IMG/VR virus record: IMGVR_UViG_3300046167_000345
Coordinates: 1-31,832 of that record
Length of the DNA: 31,832 nucleotides
Source: a virus
Reading direction: 5' to 3' (one strand)
In this document: positions 7,222-16,178 of the stretch, piece after piece
Layout: the number at the start of each line of letters is the position of its first letter
How positions within the stretch are numbered: the first letter of the stretch is position 1
Position numbers and translations under genes: made by a program
Notes under the pieces: model-generated
Database searches by the model: none
What the model was told of the DNA's origin: nothing
The model's input: the letters and a program-made list of their open reading frames with translations, nothing else

Positions 7222-9059
7222 TTCTTACTTGATTTAGGGTGTTTCTTTGGCAATAAGTCGTAGTCAGTAGTATATTTAGCGTTTTGCGGTCTACCGTTCT
7301 TTAAAAGGTATATATAGGCGTTTACTCTAGCTTGCGCCCATTGTTCTGCTGACTTTACATTAGGACTGTGAGATGTCTGGAAAGCACCAACTCCTCGCTG
7401 ATACACAGACTTCAGTTGTCCAACAGTAGTTCCATATCCCTTTTTAGATTTATACTTCTCGTTAAAGTCATTAGCTTTCTTCTGTAACGACTTTAGCACT
7501 CTGTCGGGTACAGTAACTCCCCTTGACTTCCCAGCAGCACCCTTTGGATTGCGATTGCTTCCTCGTTTTGGATTAGGATTTGGAGTATCGGAATTTGGAG
7601 CTTTCTTGCTTCGTTTAATTCTTCCCTTGTCATCATATTCAGCTAATTTATGTTCTTTGCAAGGCATATACCAATCCTTACCCTCAACATTATGTATGTG
7701 AAAACCCTCGCACCCAATATCTTCTGCGATTCTTAACGCTTCTTCTTTTGTATCGTATGCAAGCCTACCGTCTATTTCTTTAGAGGATAAATCAAGTTTA
7801 GATTCGTTTGCGTTAATTTCATCTAGCTTACCTTCTGCCCAGCGAATACCCTCTTCGCCTCCCCAAGCATCCCAAAGCAATCCTCCACAACCTTTGTTGT
7901 ATGGCTCGCCCTTTTTCTTCTCAAATCTATTGTAAGATGCCATTTCTGATATAAGACATCTTGATAGTGGTTTGCCAGCAGAAATTAGTTGGGCAAATTG
8001 CCAAGCCTGTGGTGTTCCGCATCTCGGTTTATTGCTGTCATAGTATGCTAGAGCCCTTTTAGCGTTCTTTTTAGCTGCATCTGGGTAGTCAGAGTATGTT
8101 TTGTCGTATAAACCTAATTCAAGCTCTTCAGACAGCTCTGTGCAGTCGCAGGATAGGTTTAACTCACCTAACTCCCTTAACTTACCTCTACTCCAAGCTA
8201 AACCAGCCTTACCGCCCCATAATAGGTATGAAATTGTGCCACAAGCCTTAGAATCGCCTGCATCATAGTATGTTTCAGCTCTTGATAGGTAGGAATACAT
8301 CCTCTTAATCGTTGACACACTTAGTTTTTCACCTCTACTGAGCTGCTGGGCTCTTATTTTCCCCACAGAGGTGGCGCAACGGTTATTTACCTTTTTGTTT
8401 AGCTCAATACCTCTCTTGGCATTATTTCTAACGCCACTTCCGTAGTCTCCGTATGTCTTTAGGTTTAGTTTTCCAGCTTCAATGCTATCGGCAATCTCCA
8501 AAAGTATTTCAGCAGCATCATTCTCTTTCTGAATCATTGACATAGCAACCTTATCAGTAAAGTAACCCTCTATTGAGAACCCTTTTACCCTGCCTGTCTT
8601 AACGTAGTCCTTCCAAACTTCTTCATTGTTTACTTTCATTGACACCATCCAAGTACCAACAGGCATCTTTAGTCCGTACTTACGAGATTTGTCGTACTGC
8701 TCATCTTCTATTATCCAAGACTCCACAACCGACATTCCTGATAGCTGTGCCTGATGCTCAAGAGTTGACCTGTTTTGGTTCCCCTTCATTAGGAACAGTT
8801 CAGATGCTCTTCTTACCGTATCTTCAGAGAAGTATATATAATACTCATCCTCTTTGTCTCTCCTGTATATTTTCTTATTAGGTATAAGTGCAGCACCCAT
8901 AAGAATACGCTTATCCTTATCAACGTCAGCAAGCTCAACTTTTATTTCTTCTTTTAGAGCTACAAAGTTTTCTTCTATTGCAGGTTGTTCTACAATTGAT
9001 ATGGCATCAATGCCAGAGAACTCCCCCTCTTCGTCTATAAATAATTCTATTACCTTCAT
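7218..9059 (-). CDS. XkdF-like prohead protease fused to a duplicated cysteine-bearing domain and a DUF5824-like C-terminus
   Basis: A 613-residue modular protein. Residues 1-190 look like the XkdF/PBSX-type prohead serine protease: IEQPAIEENFVAL-like start, H102 in STLEHQ, VESWIIED near 112-119 and GFSIEGYF near 160-167, where S162 is the likely nucleophile. Residues 202-298 and 318-413 are two divergent copies of one domain (NAKRGIELNKK / NAKRALAYYDS, then ...CGT... and LLWGGKAGLAW / LLWDAWGGEEG). Residues 431-470 hold a small TKEEALRIAEDIGCEGFHIH...YMPCKEH motif. A basic linker leads to residues 510-605, DUF5824-like (RGVTVPDRVLKSLQKKA, RGVGAFQTSHSPNVKSAEQW). The protease would mature scaffold and capsid. 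The roles of the extra modules are unknown. The protein is about three times the length of a plain protease. Confidence 0.75.
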   Translation of the reverse strand: MKVIELFIDEEGEFSGIDAISIVEQPAIEENFVALKEEIKVELADVDKDKRILMGAALIPNKKIYRRDKEDEYYIYFSEDTVRRASELFLMKGNQNRSTLEHQAQLSGMSVVESWIIEDEQYDKSRKYGLKMPVGTWMVSMKVNNEEVWKDYVKTGRVKGFSIEGYFTDKVAMSMIQKENDAAEILLEIADSIEAGKLNLKTYGDYGSGVRNNAKRGIELNKKVNNRCATSVGKIRAQQLSRGEKLSVSTIKRMYSYLSRAETYYDAGDSKACGTISYLLWGGKAGLAWSRGKLRELGELNLSCDCTELSEELELGLYDKTYSDYPDAAKKNAKRALAYYDSNKPRCGTPQAWQFAQLISAGKPLSRCLISEMASYNRFEKKKGEPYNKGCGGLLWDAWGGEEGIRWAEGKLDEINANESKLDLSSKEIDGRLAYDTKEEALRIAEDIGCEGFHIHNVEGKDWYMPCKEHKLAEYDDKGRIKRSKKAPNSDTPNPNPKRGSNRNPKGAAGKSRGVTVPDRVLKSLQKKANDFNEKYKSKKGYGTTVGQLKSVYQRGVGAFQTSHSPNVKSAEQWAQARVNAYIYLLKNGRPQNAKYTTDYDLLPKKHPKSSKK

Positions 9060-9068
9060 ACTATTGAA

Positions 9069-11342
9069 TTAACCGAATGATGCGGTATTTGTTATATTTC
9101 TATCTAATTCTTGTTGTGTTGAAATGTCTTTTCCTACTACAAATGCTTTTACTGGTTTTGCTTGTTGCTCAGCAACGGTCTCTGCTAATTGCGATGTTTG
9201 AGATGCGCCAACTACATTAAAGTCTGGTGCTTGTATTACATTTCCACCACCAAGTCCACCAGAAGCAGGTTCTTTTCCGGGGATTTTAACAGCCATTATG
9301 TCTTTCACTTGCTTTAAACCCATTGCAAGTGTAGCTGCTGCTTGCGCTATATTCCAAGGTCCATAAGGTTTAGCACCAAGTGCAGAAGTAAACGCCTCTT
9401 TAGTGTTCATTATAGCCATTGCAATAGAAGCAGCTTTACCAACAGTAGAACCTTCTCCAGCAACAGCTACAATAGCGTTTCCAACCTGATTTGCTATTCC
9501 TATTTTTGCATCTTTTTCCGCTTCCGCTAACGCTATTTTCGCTTCCGAGTTTGATGCTTCTGCATTTAATATTTGCTGGTCTATTTCAAGTGTACTCTGA
9601 CCTTCTGCAATTCTAGCATCTCTTATACTATTAAGATTAGCCATTTCACTACTAAACCTGTTTGCTTCAATTTCTTTAGCAACCCCTACTCTGTCTATCT
9701 CAGAGTCTGTGTATGATGACAAAAAGGATTCTTGAGCTGCAAGCCTATCTTCATTTCCTTTCTGAAGTGCCTTACCAAATCCAGCTAAATCCTGTAACTC
9801 TTCTTCTTCAAGAAACCTGTTAATAATGTTGTCATAAGAGTCTCCTATCCTTATAGCTGCATTTGAAAACGACTCCGCACTTTGTTGCATAGCTTGTGCG
9901 GTTTTGGCAATAGCGTCTTGTTTTGCTCTCTCAAACTCTATTGTTATTGTTTTCTTTTCAGCCTCACTTTTTGCCTGTTCTAATTTAGAATCCTTTTGTA
10001 ATTGCAGGTCTTTTATATAGTCATCCCTTCTCTGCTTCTCTTTCTCAACAAACTTTTGTTGTTGTATATCTAATTCATCTAAAGCAAGCTGTTTTTGTAG
10101 TTCTAATTTTTCAAATGCAGTTAACTGCTCATCTTTTAGGTCTTTTTTTCTAGCTTTCTCAATGAATTTGTCATAATCAGTTCTAGCTGACCTCAAGTTC
10201 CTAAACCTTACTTTAGCTTTACCGCCACCGCCACCTCCAGGACCTGCGTCATCCTGAATATCGGTAAACTTAATGAGCTTGTTTATATATTCTCTTTGCT
10301 CTTTTATTTTCTCTGCATTGAAGTTCTTATCTTGTTCAAGGGCTTTTTTGAATTGCTCGTATTTTTTCTTGGCTTTTTTAGCTACCGCAGAATCTTCTCC
10401 ATATTCCTCAACCTCCCTTAAATGCGCTCTTTCTAACGTTTGAACCCTAAGTGTATCTGTTTTAAACTTCTCTGCATTATCAAACTGATACATTTCTTCC
10501 TCAATCTTGAGGTCTATAATTTTACCAGCAGCCTCGTCAATCTTAATTTGGGCTTGCCTAGCAATAGCTTGCTTTATTATTGATTCCCTATAAGCATCAG
10601 TCATCTTTACAGCCTCTTCAGTACCTTTAGATAAATCTCCTAAAGTTAAGCCTGCATCATTTAATTGTTTTACATAATTAGGAAATTCTTTATTCAAAGC
10701 CTTTACAGCATCGTTCTGTTCCTCTTGAGACTTTGTAGAGTCTTGGAGAGTCTTTGTGTATGTTTCAAAAGAACCTGCGCTATCTGTTACAGTTTTAGAA
10801 GCTCCCTTAAACGCATCTTGAAGCTCTGTTGTAAAGCCTAAAAGCCTCTTAAAGAAAGCGAATATTTGAGGTCCGAAAGATATTAGCAACTGGATTGCAA
10901 TTAAGAATCCCCCAGAGCCTATCAATGATTTTCCTAATTCTTTAAATGATTGTGTTACGCCATCATTTGTTTTCACAAACGAACTAAACAATGTTACAAC
11001 CTGCGACAAGTTGTTTGCTATCGCCGTAAAACCATAACTAGCATCAGAAGCTAAACGACCTGTTTCAAGTAAGATCGCGTTGTTAAGACCAGACTGTGTC
11101 CTACCCTGCTTAATTCCTTTAGCCATATCAACAGCAGACTTCGCTGCCAGATTGTTAGCTAACTTCTGGTCGTTTGTTGCTGCGGTTAATTTAGCATACT
11201 CTCTTCCAGCTTCGCTTAACTCAAAATTAAGAGCTTCTTGTGCCTTCTGAACTTTAGTTAACGACTGAGCAACTCCATCAGCACTTTTTTTAGCCTGCTT
11301 ATCGTTAATATTTATCGATATGAGTATCTTTTGTTCAGCCAT
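9069..11342 (-). CDS. Tail tape measure protein
   Basis: A 757-residue protein, the longest in the window. It has helical, Ala/Lys/Gln-rich segments, a hydrophobic stretch at about 144-164 (GGFLIAIQLLISFGPQIFAF), a Gly-rich hinge (PGGGGGG, near 370) followed by long charged coiled coil, and a C-terminal hydrophobic Ala-rich part (GKAASIAMAIMNTKEAFTSA ... IAQAAATLAMGLKQVKDIMA). The segment ETGRLASDASYGFTAIANNL is one I associate with Bacteroidota phage tape measures. The protein sets tail length and enters the host envelope during DNA delivery. Its start overlaps the preceding 53-aa gene by 8 bases. Confidence 0.85.
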   Translation of the reverse strand: MAEQKILISININDKQAKKSADGVAQSLTKVQKAQEALNFELSEAGREYAKLTAATNDQKLANNLAAKSAVDMAKGIKQGRTQSGLNNAILLETGRLASDASYGFTAIANNLSQVVTLFSSFVKTNDGVTQSFKELGKSLIGSGGFLIAIQLLISFGPQIFAFFKRLLGFTTELQDAFKGASKTVTDSAGSFETYTKTLQDSTKSQEEQNDAVKALNKEFPNYVKQLNDAGLTLGDLSKGTEEAVKMTDAYRESIIKQAIARQAQIKIDEAAGKIIDLKIEEEMYQFDNAEKFKTDTLRVQTLERAHLREVEEYGEDSAVAKKAKKKYEQFKKALEQDKNFNAEKIKEQREYINKLIKFTDIQDDAGPGGGGGGKAKVRFRNLRSARTDYDKFIEKARKKDLKDEQLTAFEKLELQKQLALDELDIQQQKFVEKEKQRRDDYIKDLQLQKDSKLEQAKSEAEKKTITIEFERAKQDAIAKTAQAMQQSAESFSNAAIRIGDSYDNIINRFLEEEELQDLAGFGKALQKGNEDRLAAQESFLSSYTDSEIDRVGVAKEIEANRFSSEMANLNSIRDARIAEGQSTLEIDQQILNAEASNSEAKIALAEAEKDAKIGIANQVGNAIVAVAGEGSTVGKAASIAMAIMNTKEAFTSALGAKPYGPWNIAQAAATLAMGLKQVKDIMAVKIPGKEPASGGLGGGNVIQAPDFNVVGASQTSQLAETVAEQQAKPVKAFVVGKDISTQQELDRNITNTASFG

Positions 11343-11496
11343 TCTTGTATGCTTTAGATTGTTTCACTCTTTCTACTTGCTTCTTTACATCATCCCAATT
11401 AGCGCACCCCTTATACATTCCTTTGGCAATATCTATATTGTGAGATATGCCATACCAGTCGGATACTTGCAATAAATCTATAATCTGCTTTATCAT
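11335..11496 (-). CDS. Small protein of unknown function before the tape measure, 53 aa
   Basis: A 53-residue frame, MIKQIIDLLQVSDWYGISHN at the start and KQSKAYKNG at the end. Its ATG overlaps the upstream stop by ATGA and its end overlaps the tape measure start by 8 bases, so it fills the only gap in this part of the cluster. It has two Trp and one Cys and looks soluble. The overlaps at both ends support a real, translationally coupled gene; function is not recognisable. Confidence 0.65.
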   Translation of the reverse strand: MIKQIIDLLQVSDWYGISHNIDIAKGMYKGCANWDDVKKQVERVKQSKAYKNG

Positions 11497-13646
11497 AATA
11501 CGTTTAATAATTCTAATTTAGATTCGCCTGTTTTAAGGTTGGTGTTTATTGAGTTTATAGTAAACACTTTATCTCCAATCTGAAACCTATCATTTAACTC
11601 ATAGTTAAGTAATATACTAGATGGCAAATGTGCTGTTAGTTTGAATATTCTTTTCTTGGGGTTGAAGGCATCTTCTATATAGGTCTTATACCATTTCTTA
11701 AATAACGAGTTTGTCTCTCCATTATAATCAATAAGGTTCCACTCGTCTATTTCATTGTCAAAATTTAGCGTATAAGCTGGGGCAACAGACGAAGTTCCAT
11801 TCTCGTTTGTGTTAGATGGTTTCCAGTAGTTAAAGAGTTCATCGTGGGGTGCGTTCCAGTTTATGCCATTACCAGAGGTAAGACCAGTAATTCTAATTCC
11901 ATAAAATAATGATGGCTTCATAAGAATTGGCTCGTAGTTTGCGGTTGGCTGAGGTTCTGCCTCCGCATCTGGTTTAAAGTTATCGTTTGCGCTATATCCC
12001 CATTGAATTGAGGTTATATCGCCATTATCTTCGTCTATTAACCTTTCAAACTTAAAGTGTTCAAATGGCAATTTAACTTTATATGGCTTTCCCCTATCAA
12101 CATCAGCAGGTCTAAACTCTTCGTCTCCGAAATCGTCATTAAAAGCCTCCTTGTGTTGTTTCATTAAAAGTGTCTTACCTTCCTCATAGCTAAAGTCTAT
12201 CTCGCTAAATGGTATTGTTGACTCTATTTCTGTTTCTGATGAGTCAACATATTCTGTTATATCAAAAAGCTTTGGGTTATCATTATAATAGTCATCTAAT
12301 GATTTAACTATAATTTTACCAAAATTAGTGCTAGACTTGTCATCCTCATAGTAAATTGTAAGGTTAAACATTTTCAATATACCTGTAAAGAAATCTGCAA
12401 CTTTCATTTTTGGGAATTGAGCTGTGGGTATTATTTGACTAAGTGATGAAATAACGCCTCCACAATTCAAATCTTCTGTATCTTCAATTACTTCACTACC
12501 ATCTATTTCGGTATAAAGCACTTCTAATGTTGGTGTAAAACTAAACGACTCTGATGTTTTTAATATGTATTTTACTGGGTATATATCTATATCTAAACTG
12601 GCGTTTATCGAGAAACCGTTAGTTCCAGTTAAATTATCATTAGTTGAAACTAATATATCATTTACATACGTTTCTAAACTGTAAGATATACTTTCAAATC
12701 CTGAATCTGGAGTTATATTTATTGTATATCTAAGAAAGTCAAAATTAGTGTCTCCAATGTAGTTAATTTCAGTTCCATCAGAAGATATAGAAACTAATGT
12801 ATCTCCAGAAACGTGCTGCCAAGCTCCAATTACTTTACTGTTGTCAGCACCGCTAGTACCACCTATTTGACCCTTTTCTCTGGACATCCAAAGATATAGG
12901 TTTGACATTGGAGTTGTGTCAAAAAACCCACTAAACTCAACATCGTATCTATCCTCAATAGCCTCCAATATTCGAGTAACCTTTATTGCTGGCTTTAAGT
13001 CGGTATATTCAAGAGCAACGTCTGGGCTATGTGATTGTTGGTCGAAATAAGATAAGTCTCCCACTATTGTATTAGCGGAGTGATTATCGTCTGAATTAAA
13101 GTAAAGTCTTTTAGTGTGGGATATTAAAGGATATATAATATCTGTTACACTTGCACTTGGTGCGCCAGAAACTAATACACCAGTAGTAAGACCAGTTTTA
13201 ACATCATTACTTCCGTATGGATGTGTCCATTGGTCTAAATAGCTTAATTGTGATAATTCGTCATCACCAAACAGGTCTTTTAGTGTAACGGTATTTCCGA
13301 AGAAGGTAACGTTATAAGCAAATGCCTTGTTATTCTTCATCTTAACGCTATTTAAAAATACCTTTCCATCCCTAAATGGTATATAGTTTATTTCTAAAAC
13401 AGCATCTACTTTTTTTCTAGCATCAAAAGCTCCTTTTGATATAAAGTAATTGTAAAAGTGCTTAAATATTTTATTGTTCTTTTTAGATGCTGGAATCGTA
13501 AATGATTGCGAGAAGTCGGTAAATACTTTAGATATATCCCTTATGTCTTGTATTTTAGACGTAACAGATATAGTTTCATCTTCAAACAAGTCTACCGCCT
13601 GATAAACATTATCGGCATCTTTTATGTAAAGTACAACTTTATTCAT
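11493..13646 (-). CDS. Large tail/baseplate structural protein, 717 aa
   Basis: Begins MNKVVLYIKDADNVYQAVDL and holds the segment FTDFSQSFTIPASKKNNKIF, which I know as a hallmark of a large structural protein in Bacteroidota phages that lies beside the tape measure. The rest is beta-rich with many Asn, Asp and aromatic residues and ends FQIGDKVFTINSINTNLKTG. No membrane segment or enzymatic motif is seen. Location between another tail protein and the tape measure suggests a distal tail or baseplate part. Start and upstream stop overlap by one base (TAATG). Confidence 0.7.
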   Translation of the reverse strand: MNKVVLYIKDADNVYQAVDLFEDETISVTSKIQDIRDISKVFTDFSQSFTIPASKKNNKIFKHFYNYFISKGAFDARKKVDAVLEINYIPFRDGKVFLNSVKMKNNKAFAYNVTFFGNTVTLKDLFGDDELSQLSYLDQWTHPYGSNDVKTGLTTGVLVSGAPSASVTDIIYPLISHTKRLYFNSDDNHSANTIVGDLSYFDQQSHSPDVALEYTDLKPAIKVTRILEAIEDRYDVEFSGFFDTTPMSNLYLWMSREKGQIGGTSGADNSKVIGAWQHVSGDTLVSISSDGTEINYIGDTNFDFLRYTINITPDSGFESISYSLETYVNDILVSTNDNLTGTNGFSINASLDIDIYPVKYILKTSESFSFTPTLEVLYTEIDGSEVIEDTEDLNCGGVISSLSQIIPTAQFPKMKVADFFTGILKMFNLTIYYEDDKSSTNFGKIIVKSLDDYYNDNPKLFDITEYVDSSETEIESTIPFSEIDFSYEEGKTLLMKQHKEAFNDDFGDEEFRPADVDRGKPYKVKLPFEHFKFERLIDEDNGDITSIQWGYSANDNFKPDAEAEPQPTANYEPILMKPSLFYGIRITGLTSGNGINWNAPHDELFNYWKPSNTNENGTSSVAPAYTLNFDNEIDEWNLIDYNGETNSLFKKWYKTYIEDAFNPKKRIFKLTAHLPSSILLNYELNDRFQIGDKVFTINSINTNLKTGESKLELLNVL

Positions 13647-14866
13647 TATCGAATAGTGTTTATTTTATCTGCTGCAACATCAAACTGCATAGTGTATTGT
13701 ACCAACCTATCATTAACCCTTGTCTTTAATTGCAAAGAATTACTCTTTAGTTTTAGTGGCACAATTTTCTCTTCGTCTGTAAGTCTCGTCATCCATATTT
13801 GCTCGGAAAGCATAAGCTGTTTTATATGCTCGTTACAAGACTCATCAATGTAATCTGTATTTAACGTTACGCTTTCTTTGCCAACTAAATTTAAGGTTCT
13901 CTGCTGGTGAGCTGTTTGGTCGTAAGATAAGCTTGTAAAGTCAAACACAGAAGCCTTGTAGTCTTGACTTGTTATATTTATTGACTCATTACTTCTTCTT
14001 GTAAAATACAGGTCTTGTAGTGCGCCATACTTGTTTACAAAGGTAACTCTTATTGGCTCATACTTTGAGCAGTCGAATGTTTTTACTTTTAGTATTTTGG
14101 TTTCGTAATTATATACGGTATCGCCATCTTCGTTTACTTCACTACCAGTGGTATAGTTTACATAAACTTCATCAACCGCACCTATATCAAATGATTCTTC
14201 AAATGCCTCGAGTAATGTGTTGTCCTCAAAAACACCGCCAGCCTCTAATACCCTTTCTTTGTAGCTGTCTGCTTCTGAATTGCTATCAGATGCTATGTAT
14301 TGAATTGTTTCAGATGTTGTTGGGTTTGCTGGGTCTGCGTAATCAATTAGTTTTGAGTAAACAGTTTCTCCGTTTAGCAAAAAGGAAACGCTATTTGTTG
14401 TTTCTGTGCTAACTGGAATGTTTACGCTTCTGTCATTAACCCTGTATATAGTTCCTTCAGACATCATCAGTCCTTCGTCAAAGTCTGGGTTTGCCCCTTC
14501 CTCAAAGTAACCGTAACCTTCTGTGGCTATAAATTGACCTGAAACACTTGGGCTTATTGTTGGAGATGTTATTGTTCCCCCAGTTTCGTTTGTTGCTGTT
14601 ATTACTGGATTTACCCAAACGGTATAGCTGTCGTACTCTCCATCATACTTCGTTTCAATGTAATCTCTTACAAGTTCGCTTATTTCAAAGACAATAATAT
14701 TGTTACCCTCAAGCTCCGATTTCTCTATTGTGTATTTTAGGTCAGCAGCATCAGGACTTGTATCATATACGCCTTCATAAATATATAACTCTAATTTAGC
14801 TGTGTCTAGCGTAGAATCTGACACCTTTATGAAAAACGGACTTCTTGTGTTTATTAGTTTTGCCAT
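13646..14866 (-). CDS. Tail/baseplate-associated structural protein, 406 aa
   Basis: Starts MAKLINTRSPFFIKVSDSTL, then LDTAKLELYIYEGVYD and EISELVRDYIETKYDGEY, giving an immunoglobulin-like beta pattern. I associate the RSPF(F/Y)I start and this length with the gene that normally precedes the 717-aa type protein in Bacteroidota phages. The centre is rich in Asp, Glu, Ser and Thr. A distal tail role is inferred from the neighbours; no catalytic residues are visible. Confidence 0.65.
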   Translation of the reverse strand: MAKLINTRSPFFIKVSDSTLDTAKLELYIYEGVYDTSPDAADLKYTIEKSELEGNNIIVFEISELVRDYIETKYDGEYDSYTVWVNPVITATNETGGTITSPTISPSVSGQFIATEGYGYFEEGANPDFDEGLMMSEGTIYRVNDRSVNIPVSTETTNSVSFLLNGETVYSKLIDYADPANPTTSETIQYIASDSNSEADSYKERVLEAGGVFEDNTLLEAFEESFDIGAVDEVYVNYTTGSEVNEDGDTVYNYETKILKVKTFDCSKYEPIRVTFVNKYGALQDLYFTRRSNESINITSQDYKASVFDFTSLSYDQTAHQQRTLNLVGKESVTLNTDYIDESCNEHIKQLMLSEQIWMTRLTDEEKIVPLKLKSNSLQLKTRVNDRLVQYTMQFDVAADKINTIR

Positions 14867-15424
14867 TTATTTTGTCTTTAAAACGTATGTGTCTCCCTGT
14901 TTTGTATAGCCGACACTTTTTAGTATTTCTTCTAATTTATCTTTAACATCCTTTTTGAGTGGTGCGTTCATTCCATCTAGTATCTCTTCAAAGCCTCTTT
15001 CTACAACTTCTTTTATATAGTTCGTTGGTGCGATACCTCTTAGCGATATAGCCTCCCCTATTTTGTAGGCAACGCTTTTTAAGTTAGATGGTGTTCTGTC
15101 TAGCTCTCTGCCTGTGCTGAAGTCCCTAAGTGTAACTGGCTTTGTTTGCAACCAGTTTATTATAGCTTCTGGTGGAGGTGAGAATGGTGATGTTCCTTCG
15201 TCAACAGCCTGCAAGTAGGAGTTGCCATATAGGTTTATGTCAAGACCGTTATTTTCTACCCTTACATTCAAAGACTCGCCACCTGCACCACTAGAGCGAA
15301 CCTGAGAACTTCCCCCGAATCCCCTTGTTCTTGTGGTTTCATAGGACTCAAGGAAATACTGAACAAGTTTGCTTTCGGCAAATTGCTTTATATAGTCCTC
15401 TGTATTTTTGAATCTAATCTCCAT
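14867..15424 (-). CDS. HK97 gp10-like neck/tail protein (putative)
   Basis: A 185-residue protein with a conserved-looking segment GNSYLQAVDEGTSPFSPPPEAI (about 68-88) and APTNYIKEVVERGFEEILDG near 130-150. The order of a short helix, a beta hairpin and a Pro-rich loop with EGT resembles the HK97 gp10 / minor neck family, which joins the head connector to the tail tube. The next gene upstream looks like a tail completion protein, giving the usual gp10-completion pair, although here the pair follows the tail chaperone. Confidence is moderate because the family is short and divergent. Confidence 0.55.
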   Translation of the reverse strand: MEIRFKNTEDYIKQFAESKLVQYFLESYETTRTRGFGGSSQVRSSGAGGESLNVRVENNGLDINLYGNSYLQAVDEGTSPFSPPPEAIINWLQTKPVTLRDFSTGRELDRTPSNLKSVAYKIGEAISLRGIAPTNYIKEVVERGFEEILDGMNAPLKKDVKDKLEEILKSVGYTKQGDTYVLKTK

Positions 15425-15918
15425 TACCTACAACCGTCTCCTGTTGAATTTATAATTTGCATATTTGAATTGGGTATCTCAATAGACAAGTCTAATGCCC
15501 AACCAGATAATAAGTTCTCAAATCTATCTTCAAATAATGTGGCAGTTGCATCAGAGGTTAATACGTAATCTTCATCGTTTAGCCCACCTCTTCTTAGTGA
15601 GCTTTGCAATCCGTTTATTACCGTAAGCTGTGTGTTTAGTACGTCTGCCCTGTTGTCCAATCCTTTGTATGGAACTGAGGCTGGGTCTAGCTTATCATCC
15701 TTAGAGGCATCTACTATATCCATACATATTACTTGAATAGAGAAATTCATTGTATGCTCTGAGAACGTGACGTTTTGTATGTTAACGTGCGACAATGGAA
15801 ACAGCGTTTGCTTGGCTAAGTCTACGTCAAAGATATTGCCAAAGGTTACTGTGTTTACACTTGGACTACCGTTTAGGTATCTGTAAATCTTGTCCATTAA
15901 ATTATAAAACTCTTTCAT
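15424..15918 (-). CDS. Tail completion/terminator-like protein (putative)
   Basis: A 164-residue protein with VTFGNIFDVDLAKQTLFPLS and FSIQVICMDIVDASKD. The pattern FG-x-I-x-D-V-D-x-x-K-Q-T-x-F-P-L-S-H is one I remember from a conserved Bacteroidota phage tail protein of about this size next to the gp10-like gene. Such small alpha/beta proteins cap the tail tube. Its ATG overlaps the stop of the -1 frame of the upstream tail chaperone by ATGA, which shows that the frameshifted reading continues right up to this gene. Confidence 0.55.
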   Translation of the reverse strand: MKEFYNLMDKIYRYLNGSPSVNTVTFGNIFDVDLAKQTLFPLSHVNIQNVTFSEHTMNFSIQVICMDIVDASKDDKLDPASVPYKGLDNRADVLNTQLTVINGLQSSLRRGGLNDEDYVLTSDATATLFEDRFENLLSGWALDLSIEIPNSNMQIINSTGDGCR

Positions 15919-16178
15919 CGCTTATATGCTTTTTTTATCATCGCTGCTTCTATTTCGTTTTTCTCTTTCTCAAAGGTTAGGAAGTTGAGGCACTTGAATA
16001 CTGGAAGCTCGGTAACTTTATCAAACTTGAGAACGTCTCCTCCAGCGAGTCCGTATATTGATTGGTACCAACCCCATTTTGAGCCAAAGTTTGCTTGAGC
16101 TGATAAGTCTGTTCCTCCGTCAGATTGTTCTGTATATAGCTCGGGATAGCTCTCAACAACTCCTTCCCTAAATCGTAA
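15915..16178 (-). CDS. -1 frame extension of the tail assembly chaperone (gpT-like part of a G-T fusion)
   Basis: If the ribosome slips back one base on the nine-T run at 16185-16177, translation continues in a second frame that is open for 87 codons to TGA 15917-15915. The new C-terminus starts LRFREGVVES and contains FGSKWGWYQSIYGLAGGDVL, then KCLNFLTFEKEKNEIEAAMI. I recognise the KWGWYQSIY...LPVFKCL...KEKNEIEA pattern from Bacteroidota phage tail genes. There is no ATG in this frame before residue 80, so it can only be made by frameshifting. It overlaps the zero-frame product for about 200 bases and fills the 58-base gap to the next gene. The full fusion would be 257 residues. Confidence 0.8.
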   Translation of the reverse strand, partial: LRFREGVVESYPELYTEQSDGGTDLSAQANFGSKWGWYQSIYGLAGGDVLKFDKVTELPVFKCLNFLTFEKEKNEIEAAMIKKAYKR

